A stretch of DNA of 64,000 nucleotides from positions 1 through 64,000 of the forward strand of contig OENT01000924.1 in the NCBI GenBank assembly GCA_900239685.1, read 5' to 3'. Shown here in pieces: positions 10,963 to 22,761 of the stretch. The notes under the pieces are model-generated. The model was not told the origin of the DNA and did not search any database. It saw only the letters and a list, made by a program, of their open reading frames with translations. The position numbers and the translations under genes were made by a program. The stretch comes from Rotaria macrura (taxonomy: Eukaryota; Rotifera; Eurotatoria; Philodinida; Philodinidae). The first letter of the stretch is position 1. Every line of letters begins with the position of its first letter.

Positions 10963-13900
10963 TCAATCAAGTATATGAATTTCAAATAATAAAATTTTAC
11001 TTTCAATATTCTTATACATATTAATTTCATTATTTAAGTCAAAAATTCTTTCTTTTAACTTAGTATGTGTATTGTGATGTTGTAACAATTGTGTGTCCAG
11101 TTGTTCGAGACGTGTAAGTGCATGTGATAGTTTCATGTGTACTTCTTTGTTTTCCATTGCCATGTCATGAATGATTTCTTGTTTTTGTTTCAATATTATT
11201 TCCATTTCAGTTGTCAATTGCTTTGAATATGAACGCAGTTTATTTAGTATTATATTTTGATTATGAACAAGATCTTCGAGATATGATAATGAGTGTTGCC
11301 TGTCTAGTTCAAGATTTTCAATTATCGTTTGATAATCTTGTTCCCGTTTATTTGATATAGCACATATTCTATTGATATTCTTTGCACGTGATTGGTCAAA
11401 AGTTTGCTTGGCATTTTTTAACATGATATTCTAAAGAGCATAAGGAGTGTGTTTATACATGATTTTTCTATGTTCAAGAAGAAAATATCGCCTATTAGAC
11501 TCTCAATCGAACATATCAATTATCATAGATTGATCCAAATTCGAATTCATCTAAGTCAATGTGCCCGAATGCAGCACAAAATGACAGTTCTTTTAATGTT
11601 TGTAAAAGAGTATCAATTTTCATACTGGGTCAATTGGTTATAGTTCCAAAATATCAAGATTCTATAGTTATTTGTTTAAATATGATCATTATGTTATTTT
11701 TCTATGGAAATCTTTTCTTTACAATTTTAACTAAGATCGAAAAGCAAGGTATAATAATTTCTAGAGAATAGTTTCAGAACCAACAAGGTAAACCTAACAA
11801 TGCAACTGATTGATTTTAAGATTAGAGATCATACGTTTTCTGTAGACTGCAACATACAATAACTATTTAGAAATAGAATTCATGCTGGTAGTTTGCTTTT
11901 GTGCTGTTGAGACACAACATGTTTTCACTGCATTTTATAAAATTTATTAATTACTCTTTAAACATAAAATATTTACAAATTTCGATTCCAAACTTAGAAC
12001 TGGATGAATCGTTGAACAGATTAGTGTTCGACGTTTGATGAACATGAGAGATTGACAGGATAGCTAAAAAATTGTCCTGCCATTCCCCCGCTCCAGTTCA
12101 TACTCGCCTATCGAATGTGTATTTTAGGAACCATCTTATGAAACGAATTTGTCGAATTCTTACTCACGACACCATCTTGATCAATAGCAGCCGGAAGCCT
12201 ACATTGTTCGTAACAATTGGTAGTGTGACTTTTAGAATAGTCTAAAATCTTTAAATTACTTTTACTTCTGAGCAAACAATCATTTTTTAACGTATCATTA
12301 CATCGAGGATTAATGAATTATTATCATTATCAGCAACATCTCACAAAATGTTTTCTTCATCGTTGTTGACATTAAGGGTGCAGGAAACCCAAACTCTTGG
12401 TGTTTGATACAAAAACATTAAGGCTTGTTCTCGACTGGGTTTAGATTCGGATTATTTAAGGTAAAGTCTTAGAAGCGTGAAAAGAATCTCAAGTTTTATA
12501 AAGTAATGTGAAAGGCTTTGGATTTTTTGGCTGCGATTTCGTTTCAATATAACGCGACTAAGCAGATTGGAACTAAATCCCAATGATATATCTGACCAGG
12601 AAATCCACATCTAGGAACAAGATCCAAATCTGAAAGATTTACTGGCCAATCTCAAATCTATTCACGATTTTTTGCATCCCTAGTTAACAACAGTTGAAGA
12701 CGAGCAAGACTTTGCCGAGGACGCACTATATAAACAAAAATGTTCATAAGGAATAGTTAAACGAAGCAAATTTTTGTGTAATATAAAAATTTTTCAAATG
12801 TTATTAGATATATGCAAATAATGGCGATTGGATAAGTCATATATATGTACATAAATATATTTACATGTTGTATAGTTGCACATGAACTTCTCCAGTATTT
12901 ATTCCATTGAGTATACCTTTCCTTCAATTTGGAATGCGTGAAAAACATTCAGAAAGTTATCTAAAGAAATTGCTGTTGATCTGATTGTAATGTGATAAAA
13001 AAATACATTGGTGTTGTGAGATGGGGAAACCACGAAATAAAACGGTACACCACCATTGTCCGCTATTTAAAATTTCATCCCCACCCAGTATGCGACTATC
13101 TCTGGTTAACATGTTACTATTGTTCCCATTCTGAAATAACAGTATGATATAAGCATGTCTTCTATGCCGTGCCTATACGTTGATAAATTAAACATTTCTG
13201 GTTCAGAGTAGAGAATTATTGAACGATAGGAAATGTAACAGTCATAATGGACGGCATAATATGGCTGATTTTTAACGCTTCTTTACTATATTCGTTTTTA
13301 TTGTGTACTCAAAAAATGAGTAAACTCCAGAATCAGTCAGTGTGTCCGTCCGTTTATACGATAACTCTTTACAAATACATTCGATTGAGCTGAAAATTTG
13401 TGCACAGAATTGCCTCATCAATATCTCGGTCGAGTTCGAAGATGAAAAGGATCCGGCAAGAAATGGTCGAGTTATCGAAAAAATTGTCATTATTGACAAA
13501 AAAATCCCTGAGGTGTATTGGAGTACAGGGATTTTTTCAAAAAAACATTTTTTTTCTCAGAATTATCCCCAACGTATATAAATCGACTCAGTCTTTAACA
13601 TTGATTCCGAATTTGATATTAGTTTTGAACCAAATCGTAGCTTTCTAGCAAAATATCGCCTGAAAAATATCTGAAAATGCACAAAAACTGCATCCAGAAA
13701 CCAAATGCCTAGGCATATCTCAGATGACCACAAGTTTTGGGGTTTCTAAAAAAGATTTACCAGGATACTTCTTCCGTGCACACATTTTAAAATGACTGAT
13801 TGATCTCATTCAATTTTTGAAGTTCACATAACTCTCAGACTTAAGTCCGAGGTTTTCACATTTATTATTGGCTTCCTCCTTACTTTTTGTTGTTACTTTG

Positions 13901-16900
13901 ATGCTTGTGGCAACTCAACTGCAGCTCGATCTTGTTTTGTGTTCTCAAATCGAAGAACAACCGATACAAAGAGCGCCCTTCTTTATATTCTCTTGTCCTT
14001 AGTGAGTACACATCTCCATGTTGCTCTAGACTTTACGAGTGTACATTTCTTTATTGTCCCTCTCAATATAACCTTCACTCATGTTAACTCACTATTTCTG
14101 TTATGAACTCGATTACGTTCTTGATCAGCAAATATATGTATCTCTCTACTCTCAAAGTTATTTTCTCCTAGTTGTTAGCACCTGTAACAGTATATAAACC
14201 ACTATGAAATACAGTAGGTACACTTTGATTGATGCAATAATAAAGTATTGCATCAGATATCGTTGCAATGTTCTTGATGCTTGTCCTTGTCTTTCGTTCT
14301 CTTTGATGGTTGAGAATTTAAACGTGTGCTTCATATGTTATCATGAACAATTACGCATAAGAAGAAGTTGAATAAAGCACAATAGTATCAGCGTCAGTGA
14401 TATTTCTATCAGAAATGGTCACAAGTGGTGACTCTGGCGGGATTTAAAGCCAGGGTCGCCAATTGTGATGATTTTCGATGTGCAAATAAATGTTAGATAT
14501 AATGGCTCTTGTACTGTCTCCATCATCAGGAATCGTGGCAATTGGTGACCCTGACTACAGATCATCTTAGTCTTATGTTCGAATGAAGTAATTCCATCTT
14601 TATCTAGAACATCATTCTCACATCTACTTTTGGTTTTAGTAACATGAAAACTACTGCAAGATTAGTGATTATGTTTGAGATGTCGAGTTCATCGAGATGA
14701 TGTTAAGGATGATAATACTACTGAGCGGAGCAGTATTGCTATTGTAGATCAGCGTATATGTTAAAGGGTGGCTTGAGTTCCGAATGACTATGCTTGATCC
14801 CAACACAATGTCCTTGTAACATCTATTATGCAATGCGCTGTTTTGTCGCGGTTCTTTCTATGATTCAATATTTATTTCATTTTGTTAACTGCGTTCACTA
14901 TCTGGTCATTAGCAACTCAATCTTATTCGTTATATTTGATTCACATGTATCACCGGTATCCAAACTCGAGAGCTCTTTTGCGATCCTGGAGTGACTTATC
15001 ATCTTCTCCATGGATTGAATAAGCATGACTTTTGGACATGATCATCGTGACAAATCGGTGACGATATATAAACAGCTGAGACAATCTCAATTTGATGCGA
15101 ATTCAGAATGTGTCTTGCTGACAGAGTCGTTGATTTATCTATGATATGAATGTTTTGCAACTGTTTCCCTTATGCCACCAGGAGATTTGAGTCATCTATG
15201 TCACGTTTTTGCAGCGTCTGCACAATTTTTCCTGCGTATGTATTAGTTTGTTGCAGTTTTTCTTCAATTTACACGTTAATTTTCCTTTGCTTGGTGTACT
15301 CCAGTGCAATATTCTCTGTTTCTTGTAAACTTTCCTTCGATGTCTTAGTCTCTCTTGATATAACACACTGGGTAGAACATCTAACCTACACTCAGGGATG
15401 TAATGGTGGCAATGAACTGCATGATATGACTAATACTTAAGCTCACTTACTATATCTTATTATTATAGGAATCGTCCTTGCTTTATGTTGCTGCTCTGAT
15501 GTCCTTGGCGCTTGTCCTTGTCTTTCCTCCTCTTTCGTTCTATAAGAAAAAGTTAAATAAAGCACAATAGTATCAGAACAAGCGATCCTTCCACGAGAAA
15601 TCATCACAGGAAACTGTTACATCTAACTGTAAAACCTATCTGAATATGTAGCTTAAGGTCTAGAGCTAGATAGTAAGATAAGAAAAACAATTCTCTGCAA
15701 AATACTGATAGTTTATGAGATTGTATAGATTGTATATAGTCTCGATTCGAAGTAATTAATCGCGTCGCTTAGAGAGTTGACCACAAATGAGGAGGATAGC
15801 AAAGTTGCTTTTACTTCTCTGGTTAAACGATTTATTTCTTCTGTCAAATCCAAGCATTGTTTCTTCGAGTCTAGTAATTCACTTTCATTTTCATTAAGAC
15901 GATTTTGTGTCGAAGCAAGTTGATATTGAATTCGTATCATATCCTAATACAGCGATGATTTCTTCCATGCTTCTCTATAGTTTCAAGCATTGTTTTTTAC
16001 CTGACTACTTTCCAGCAGTAACTTTTCAAAATCGGATCGAATTCTCATTGTATTACTATTAGCTTGATCACGTTCACTGATTAATTTTCGGATTTCAATT
16101 TTCATCGAATCTGTTATCTGAAAGAAATAATGAGTAACAATTCTAGTGATTAGCATGACGTGTGACATTCATGGTAATTCATTCACTTGACTCAAATTGA
16201 TTTCTTGTCGTTGAATAGATTCTTTCGACTTGTCTAAATCGTTTCCTAACGAAACTTTTTCTCGAATCAATCGATCAATCTCTAATTCATACAATGAACA
16301 TTTCTGTTCGATTTGTCTTATCTGAAAACAAATATAATGCAATCCGTTTACATTCATACTTCAATGTTTCATAAATGACTTTTTCAGCATTGTCTTGTAG
16401 ACAATCTCTATATACAGCTTCGATACGGTGTTTTTCACTTGTGATTTTTTCATTCATTTCATCAATAACATTTTTGAGTCTCTTGTGACTGTCGATAAGG
16501 TGAGTTTTTATTTGATCACGTTCAGCAATAATCTAGAATTCAGAACAACAAACAATTAAGTACTCGAAAAATGAATCAAAGACTTAATAATTAATATTTA
16601 CATCAGCTTTTTCAAAGTGACATTGTTCAGCCATCGCAATAGATATGTGAAATTTATTTAGTGTTTCTTCGTTTTTAGATTCAAGTTTTTCAAGTTTTAC
16701 TTGAACTTGTTTAAGTTTTCGTTTATTCGTCTCATTTTCTCTACGAATTAGATACCAAATTCATTTGTCCGCAATTTACTTTGTAAACTTTTTTTACGTA
16801 AAAATATCAGCAAATGTTGCATCATGTTTATTAGGATGTTGAACAAATGGAAGAACAGCCCCACATTGGTAACAGTTCATCCGACTGTTTGGTTCATGCG

Positions 16901-17686
16901 AAATATTTTCATAAGCATCTAATTGATCCCTAAAATATACAAGACATGAATATATGGATTGATTTTATCCAAATGAAATATTCATATTTTGTATCTTTTG
17001 AATCAGCTTCTCTACTCCGCATAATTTTTATATGAGGATCAACCATTTGTAGCTTAAAAGAAAAATGACAACAATAGTGCATATGAGTCATTTTACGTTC
17101 ATAACTATACTTGATCATTTTTTATTATTTGTCCATCGTCTGCATGATTTAAACTAGACAAGTCTGATAGAAATGTACTTCGAATTTCTTCGCGTAATCG
17201 TTTGTTTTCTTCCATCAAAGTCATAAGATTAGATCGAAGTTTGGTGTTGTCATCCTAATGCAATAAAAAGAACACAACAGGGGCCAATCTCAAGTTATGT
17301 AGGGTTCAATTAGCACGAGGATATATAACATCTACGTTTTTGGATACTTGCACGTAATGCATCATTTTCATCTCTCAATCTATGAATGATTTCATCATTC
17401 AATTGTACAATTAGATTGACATCCATTATGTTGGATACATCGTGAGACGTCTAAATAGACAGGAATTTATTGGTACGTAATAATAATTCAACGACTGATT
17501 AGCACTTGTTCAGACGAATTCGAGCGATGACATTCTGGCGAATAAGAGCCAATATTGTCTAATTGAATAAGAAGTTCACCAAGTCTATCTACAGCTGTAA
17601 GCGTTTCCACTAGGTTGATTCAAAGATATGATACAAGTTTCTGAATTCTAAGAAATAGTGTGCCTACTTGTGTTGGTAGATGCCAT
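10963..17686 (-). CDS. SDCCAG8: SDCCAG8 / CCCAP homologue, centrosomal coiled-coil protein
   Basis: In vertebrates SDCCAG8 sits at the distal centriole and ciliary base; loss causes nephronophthisis (NPHP10/BBS16). The match rests on collinear coiled-coil blocks. A segment with MAEQCHFEKAD and ERDQIKTHL corresponds to the human region around EEANFEKTKALIQCDQL. The last exon carries HNQNIILNKLRSYSKQL, matching human SQNTFLTKLKEECCTL. A single CxxC (MNCYQCG) corresponds to the human CLKC motif. Exons: 17686-17668, 17609-17506, 17450-17352, 17254-17111, 17052 to about 17016, about 16918-16798, 16740-16602, 16532-16380, 16321-16187, 16117-16001, 15943-15815 and 11430-10963. With these borders the protein is 554 residues (human 713). 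The start codon is restored across the first intron. The borders of exon 5 and the start of exon 6 are uncertain. The intron after 17352 appears to begin with GC. The last intron is 4384 bp. Confidence 0.72.
12354..12702. repeat. Fold-back element in SDCCAG8 last intron
   Basis: Sequence at 12354-12386 (TCTTCATCGTTGTTGACATT then AGGGTGCA) is matched, inverted, by 12668-12702, whose complement reads TCTTCAACTGTTGTTAACTA then GGGATGCA. The arms are about 35 bp and imperfect, around a loop of roughly 280 bp. This looks like an old non-autonomous DNA transposon. I could not define a target-site duplication. Confidence 0.4.
13301..13866 (+). repeat. Dispersed repeat family, copy A (in SDCCAG8 intron)
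   Basis: About 565 bp, shared with copies at 30660-31283 and 42398-42970, both of which are inverted relative to this one. One end has GTGTACTC followed by an A run and TGAGTA (a small hairpin). The other end has the near-palindrome AGACTTAAGTCCGAG next to TTTTCACATTTATT. A tract near the first end reads TGTCCGTCCGTTTATACGATA. An open frame (13400-13648) is also open in the other two copies. Non-autonomous mobile element; class not determined. Confidence 0.8.
14279..15576 (+). repeat. Degenerate LTR-like direct repeats
   Basis: Two motifs recur in the same order: GCTTGTCCTTGTCTTTC at 14279-14295 and 15510-15526, and AAAGCACAATAGTATCAG, preceded by AAT (a poly-A-signal-like AATAAAG), at 14371-14391 and 15556-15576. 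Shortly after the first set comes TGGTGACTCTGGCGGGAT (about 14424), which resembles a tRNA primer-binding site that begins with TGG. This arrangement suggests the remains of an LTR retrotransposon lying in the SDCCAG8 intron. No intact gag or pol frame is visible between the repeats. Confidence 0.4.
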
Positions 17687-20600
17687 ATTTATTCACAGAA
17701 CGCGAGAAACAGACGAAAAATAGGAAAATTAAACGTCTGTTCATGAACACTTATGATTCTATTTTTACTGCTCTGTTACCTTTTTCGTGAATCCGAAACT
17801 CGAAAAGAATTTTGTGGATCGACATAATTCATCGTATTGTAACTGTTACCTGGGCAATTAAAAAGAGATAAAGGTGTATCAGATATGATTGCAGTTTATT
17901 CTACGATACTTTTGATGAACTATTAGTTCTTATCGGCATGCAGTTGTTTAATGAGGATACTACGTAAAAGCATCCAGATGTCGCTCTTAGAAGCATTAAA
18001 ATTACTAAAATGTATAATTATCTATTTTGATTAAGAGCTCCATCTTGTCGGTGCTAATCTATACTTTCAGATGCTTTCCAGGAATAAACTTTATATTGAT
18101 ACTGAGTTCTTTTAAATACAAAGCTAGAGAACTTGTTTTGGTTTGATCTTAGTACTTAGCTATATGGTTTGAAAACATCGGAGACATAAATCATCAACAA
18201 AATCAATAGTTTTCCCCATTAAACCTGAACTCAATACATAAGCTTAAGAATTTTCTCAGATGAAGCTATCATTAACATACTTAAACAAAGTCTACGTTAA
18301 TTTAAAAATCCCTAATACTATATCAATCGTATATCATTATTATTGAAATCTGAATTCTGGCTTACGTATGCATTTTGGAAGGTAAAGAAAATGTAATAAA
18401 GATATTCGATAATAACTAATTATGTCTGCCTTGAGAAGTTTGAGAGAATACACAGTTTCATAGCGATTAGTTTGATTAGCAACGACATGGAGAACGCAGA
18501 AAAGTTCGGTATATGATGCATTTGTGACGGCGAAGAGCTCGAAGCGATTTGAAAAGGATAGATTAGATTGTTTCTCTTAGCCGAGTGTCCCGAAAATTTG
18601 TCCATATCAGAATAATAGAAAATGTTGAGTATTTTTAAATTTTATTTTAAATTCAATACAAAAGAATAGATCTGATTCTTTGCATTTGAAAGTATATATT
18701 TCAATAGACTAAAATCTTTCTCAGTCGATTTTTAACAAATACTTTCTCTAGACAGAACTCTATTAACCGATCGAGAAAAGACTATAAAATCAAATGAAAT
18801 CATTCTTTCAAACTAAAAAATTCAATTTCAATCAGAATAATAAAGCGACACTTAAAAATAACTTAACAACAATATCAGTTAGCCTTTCCTCTGCTTGTTC
18901 ATTAAAACTTCTCAAATAGGTTTTTATGTTTCACAACTGGGTCTAATTGGGGATTGTCTTTCATTAAAACTTTTCAGAAATTTCATATAGACAATATAAG
19001 TAAAGAAAAAAGAACTGATTTGATTTATTGAGATTGTTCATCTACATAAATCACTGAGCATATTATCAAACGTATTTAGTAACAAGAGCTCGATTGTAAT
19101 AGAATACCATGAAAAGTGTACTCAAACTAGCAGTCTAAGTAAAAGTATTGAACAGTTTCTCACCCTTATGAATTGATCGTCGAACTGTTTACTAGTGACA
19201 ACTCATAGTGTTCATGAATGGCTATCCTCAACAAGTTCGATTGTTTTCGAATATAAAGTGGTTTTTCGGTTCAAAAATCAACACAACTTCCCTTTCACGC
19301 TCTTTTTCATAACACCCGATATTTTCCAACCCAATATAACTTGCGAACAGTAATCAAAACAAAATTTCTACTCTATTCTCATGCACCGTTGTAGTGCTTA
19401 TGAATTTCAATCATATATCGAAATTGTTTTTACAACAGAAATTTACATTGAATAGTGTTATTCAAAGCTAATTTCGGCCACGAATCTTGACTATGGTATG
19501 AGAAATGCTTGTGTATGTACAGACAAGATCAAGCCAACGAAACGTGGCCCATTGTTGATACTTGCTTTGACTTGTACTTTTATGAGCTTCTTATAGTAAT
19601 GAATTTATCATTCGATAGACAGAGCCTATGGGTATGAAAACAGGTTATTTTCCATGTAGAAATCCATGTCGACGATATACGAAGAAGAAGTGAAAACGTC
19701 TATTGTTAGAAAAGGAAAGAAAAACGTGAAATACTTTATGAAAGCATATTGCATTGATTGTGTTTCATTCTTTCGTTTTCTTATGACTTCTACGTCTATA
19801 ATTGAAAAAAAATGAAACTAAAAAGACAAAAAATCTCAACAGTTGTAAAATTAAATTTCAAATAGAAACATTTAACACAATTTCAACATACGACATTCGT
19901 TTGAGTTATTTTTTTCATTCATTAAACACTGTAAAAATCAAGGCCAAACAGGCGAAAACAACCGAAGCTCTTATCACAACTACATCATTTAAATCTAATA
20001 TCAGATTGATGCCAAGACAATGTCTTTATACTATGTACAATTATGGCATGTTCGCGCTCACCCGACTTAATATTAGTATCGATTACGAAAGTAGCATGAA
20101 TTCTACACATAGACATTCAACTAAAGTAGAATATTCACAGATGCCAATATCTGTATCAATATAATCAGCAATATTAATCATGGCAAAGTGTTTGTGATTG
20201 TTTACAGTGCCTTGAAGTGTAGGCTAACGTTTTTCTTATATGCAATACGTCCATGAAATACACATTTTTATCGTTTGTGAAGGTAATTTTGGTCATGAAC
20301 GATGATGGGCTCAATTCTAACAAAAAATTATAAAATATCATGTGTTGACATGACTCAAATTATTGCAACTCTTCTCTTCTGTAGATAGCACATCAAAATG
20401 AGATCAAAACATGATTTTGATCAACTTTATACACAGCTAACTGTGGAAACAGCAATTAACAATATGAAAAACATAATTTGTCTAATGCTCACCCACAGAT
20501 TACTGAAGACGCCAATTAACATGCAATGAAAAAGTCTTGAAGGTCATATCAACATCTGTTTAATCGTTTGGCTTACTTTTCAATCAATCTAACATTTGTT

Positions 20601-22761
20601 TTGATGAAAGGAACTAAATCTGAACAACAAACTTGTAACAGATATAGTTTGCCTGAACGAATCCGAACAGAAGAAAAAGTCAAGAAGTCAACATCTCTGA
20701 AAAACATCGTTTTTGCAAACTCAGCACTGTGCAGTATTATTATACCTATTTTTATTAGCTCTTTCGTTTATATCAAAAGATAAAGCAGACAAGAAGACGT
20801 TTTGGGATAACCTTTCTGGCATAAAGATCGCGATTTCTACTAATGTATTGAAAGTTGAATTTTTTCTTGATATTAATACAGTATTATAAGATTTTTCTCA
20901 ATGAGTCGAAATAATTTTGCATCATGATCACCTGACTAGTTTTTACCAAGATGGAAAAGAACTGATGTCTATGGGAAAATAATTGAAGTTTACAACCATT
21001 TCATCATGAAAACGTTTTTGATCAAAACATCAAGAATTGATTGACAACTTTTAGCGACCTGGGTATTGATAAAGTATTTTATGTTCTTCTTTTTTCGAAT
21101 TCAATTCTTGTAACTCATAATAACTGAAGAAAACATACACTCGTCATACTGCAAAAAAAGTTAAAAGACGTCTGTTTAGTACTATTCGAGTTTTAGTCTG
21201 TTTTTCCAACTCAGCTTTGTTCTTCAGAATTATGTATACTACGGAATTCAGAGTTCACACTGTTCTTTCCATGAAAAGTAAAATGGAATCGGTTAGGACG
21301 TCATCGAAACGAATAAAAAAGATTTGAACTTATTTTCGAACACTTTTGCATCGCTGGTTATTATAAAAAATTCTTTACAAAAAAATATTCTATTGATAAA
21401 TTTCTTAAATACAGATGTGAAATATTCTTTCTCAAAATATGCAACAACTTGATTATAAATTGACACTCGAAAAAGAATTCCACCAGCATTCAATAGTCCA
21501 TCTTTTCTACGTTCAAAGCTCTGTGAATGAGTGTCAGTGATAGAAATCATTTTGATTATCAACATCAGATATTTTATCTATGTTCTGCAGAATCATATCA
21601 CCAAGTTTCAAAAGGAAAACTTTGTTGAACAAGAAAATATAAATTGGTATCGTGTGTTTCATTGTTCGAAATTTTCAACAACCAATTGTAATCTAATAAT
21701 TAGAACATAACGTGGAAATTTAATATTTAGCCATTCATTTTTATAGATTTGTATGCATTGCGAAGTTTTACTTAACGTTAAATATTGTAGAAATCTTATT
21801 CGCCATGAAAATCGATCAAACCATCGTATTAACATTGTTATTGATAGTTTGTAAAGTTACAATAAAATAAATACGAAGAGATTATCATCTGTAGAAAGTA
21901 AACTTAACGTTAAATAATGACGACACTGCTAAAGTCCATTGACTAGTTGAATCAATAATTAGAGACATACAATGAAAAGAAATGATTTCTTGACAACTTT
22001 TTAGTATTTTTAAAACATTTTTTTAGAAACGATGTAGTTTTATCATGAATAGATGCAGCTTGGATAACTTCTTTCAACAACAATATTTTATTTTATGATA
22101 AGACGGATATCTATTCGAATACGTTGTCATCAAATCGAAGAGTACTAGAAGATAATTAAAAAAACCCTTTTCTCACAATCAACGAGCTTTAAAATCAATG
22201 GAACACTCGCTCTATCTATGTTTTACTCATACTTTTAATTGCATTAAGATAACTTCTAGTAAATAATGTTAAAGTGATATGGCTAATATTATGAGTTATT
22301 CATAAAGAAACACCAATCCATTAAGAGCTTATACAGATGAAATTTTTACTTTTTTGTTTCTTTCATAGAAGGCCAAAATTCATTTTCCGAGATCATTCGC
22401 AGAGCACGTCTTGGAAAGAGTCAGATAAAAAGTGTCGACTGTTATCGAACAAATCTGGAGTGTGAATGGTATAGTCATTGTGAAAAACACAGTTTCTGCA
22501 ACCGATAATTTTGTTCAGAGGGCATTGCATGGGTGTAAACAAAGATTTTATTTTCGTGAAATGAAATGTTTTAGTTTCTGTGCATTCATTATTACAAATT
22601 TGATTTCATGTATTATCAGAGAAAAAAAAACAAGAAGTAATTTTAGTCTAGAACGTAAATGTGACCTCTATCATTTTATTATTCCCATCAGTTAAACTTA
22701 TTAATACTACGAGACTGAAAATGGTTTAAAAAAAAAGACAAAACGAATAAACAGAAGGAAT
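17687..22761. other. Gene-poor intergenic region between SDCCAG8 and CPLANE1, 5.1 kb
   Basis: AT-rich sequence between the start of SDCCAG8 and the stop of CPLANE1, both minus strand. Open frames such as plus 19802-20164 (120 codons) and minus 21293-21565 have no recognised domain. I see no RNA gene or repeat array. The SDCCAG8 promoter must lie at the left end. Confidence 0.5.

Noticed and set aside
13342-13581. 79-codon plus-strand frame in the SDCCAG8 intron as a gene
   Set aside because: It is entirely within a dispersed repeat copy and overlaps another frame of the same repeat.
19802-20164. 120-codon plus-strand open frame as a gene
   Set aside because: No recognisable domain, no neighbouring exons of matching phase, and composition like the surrounding AT-rich DNA.
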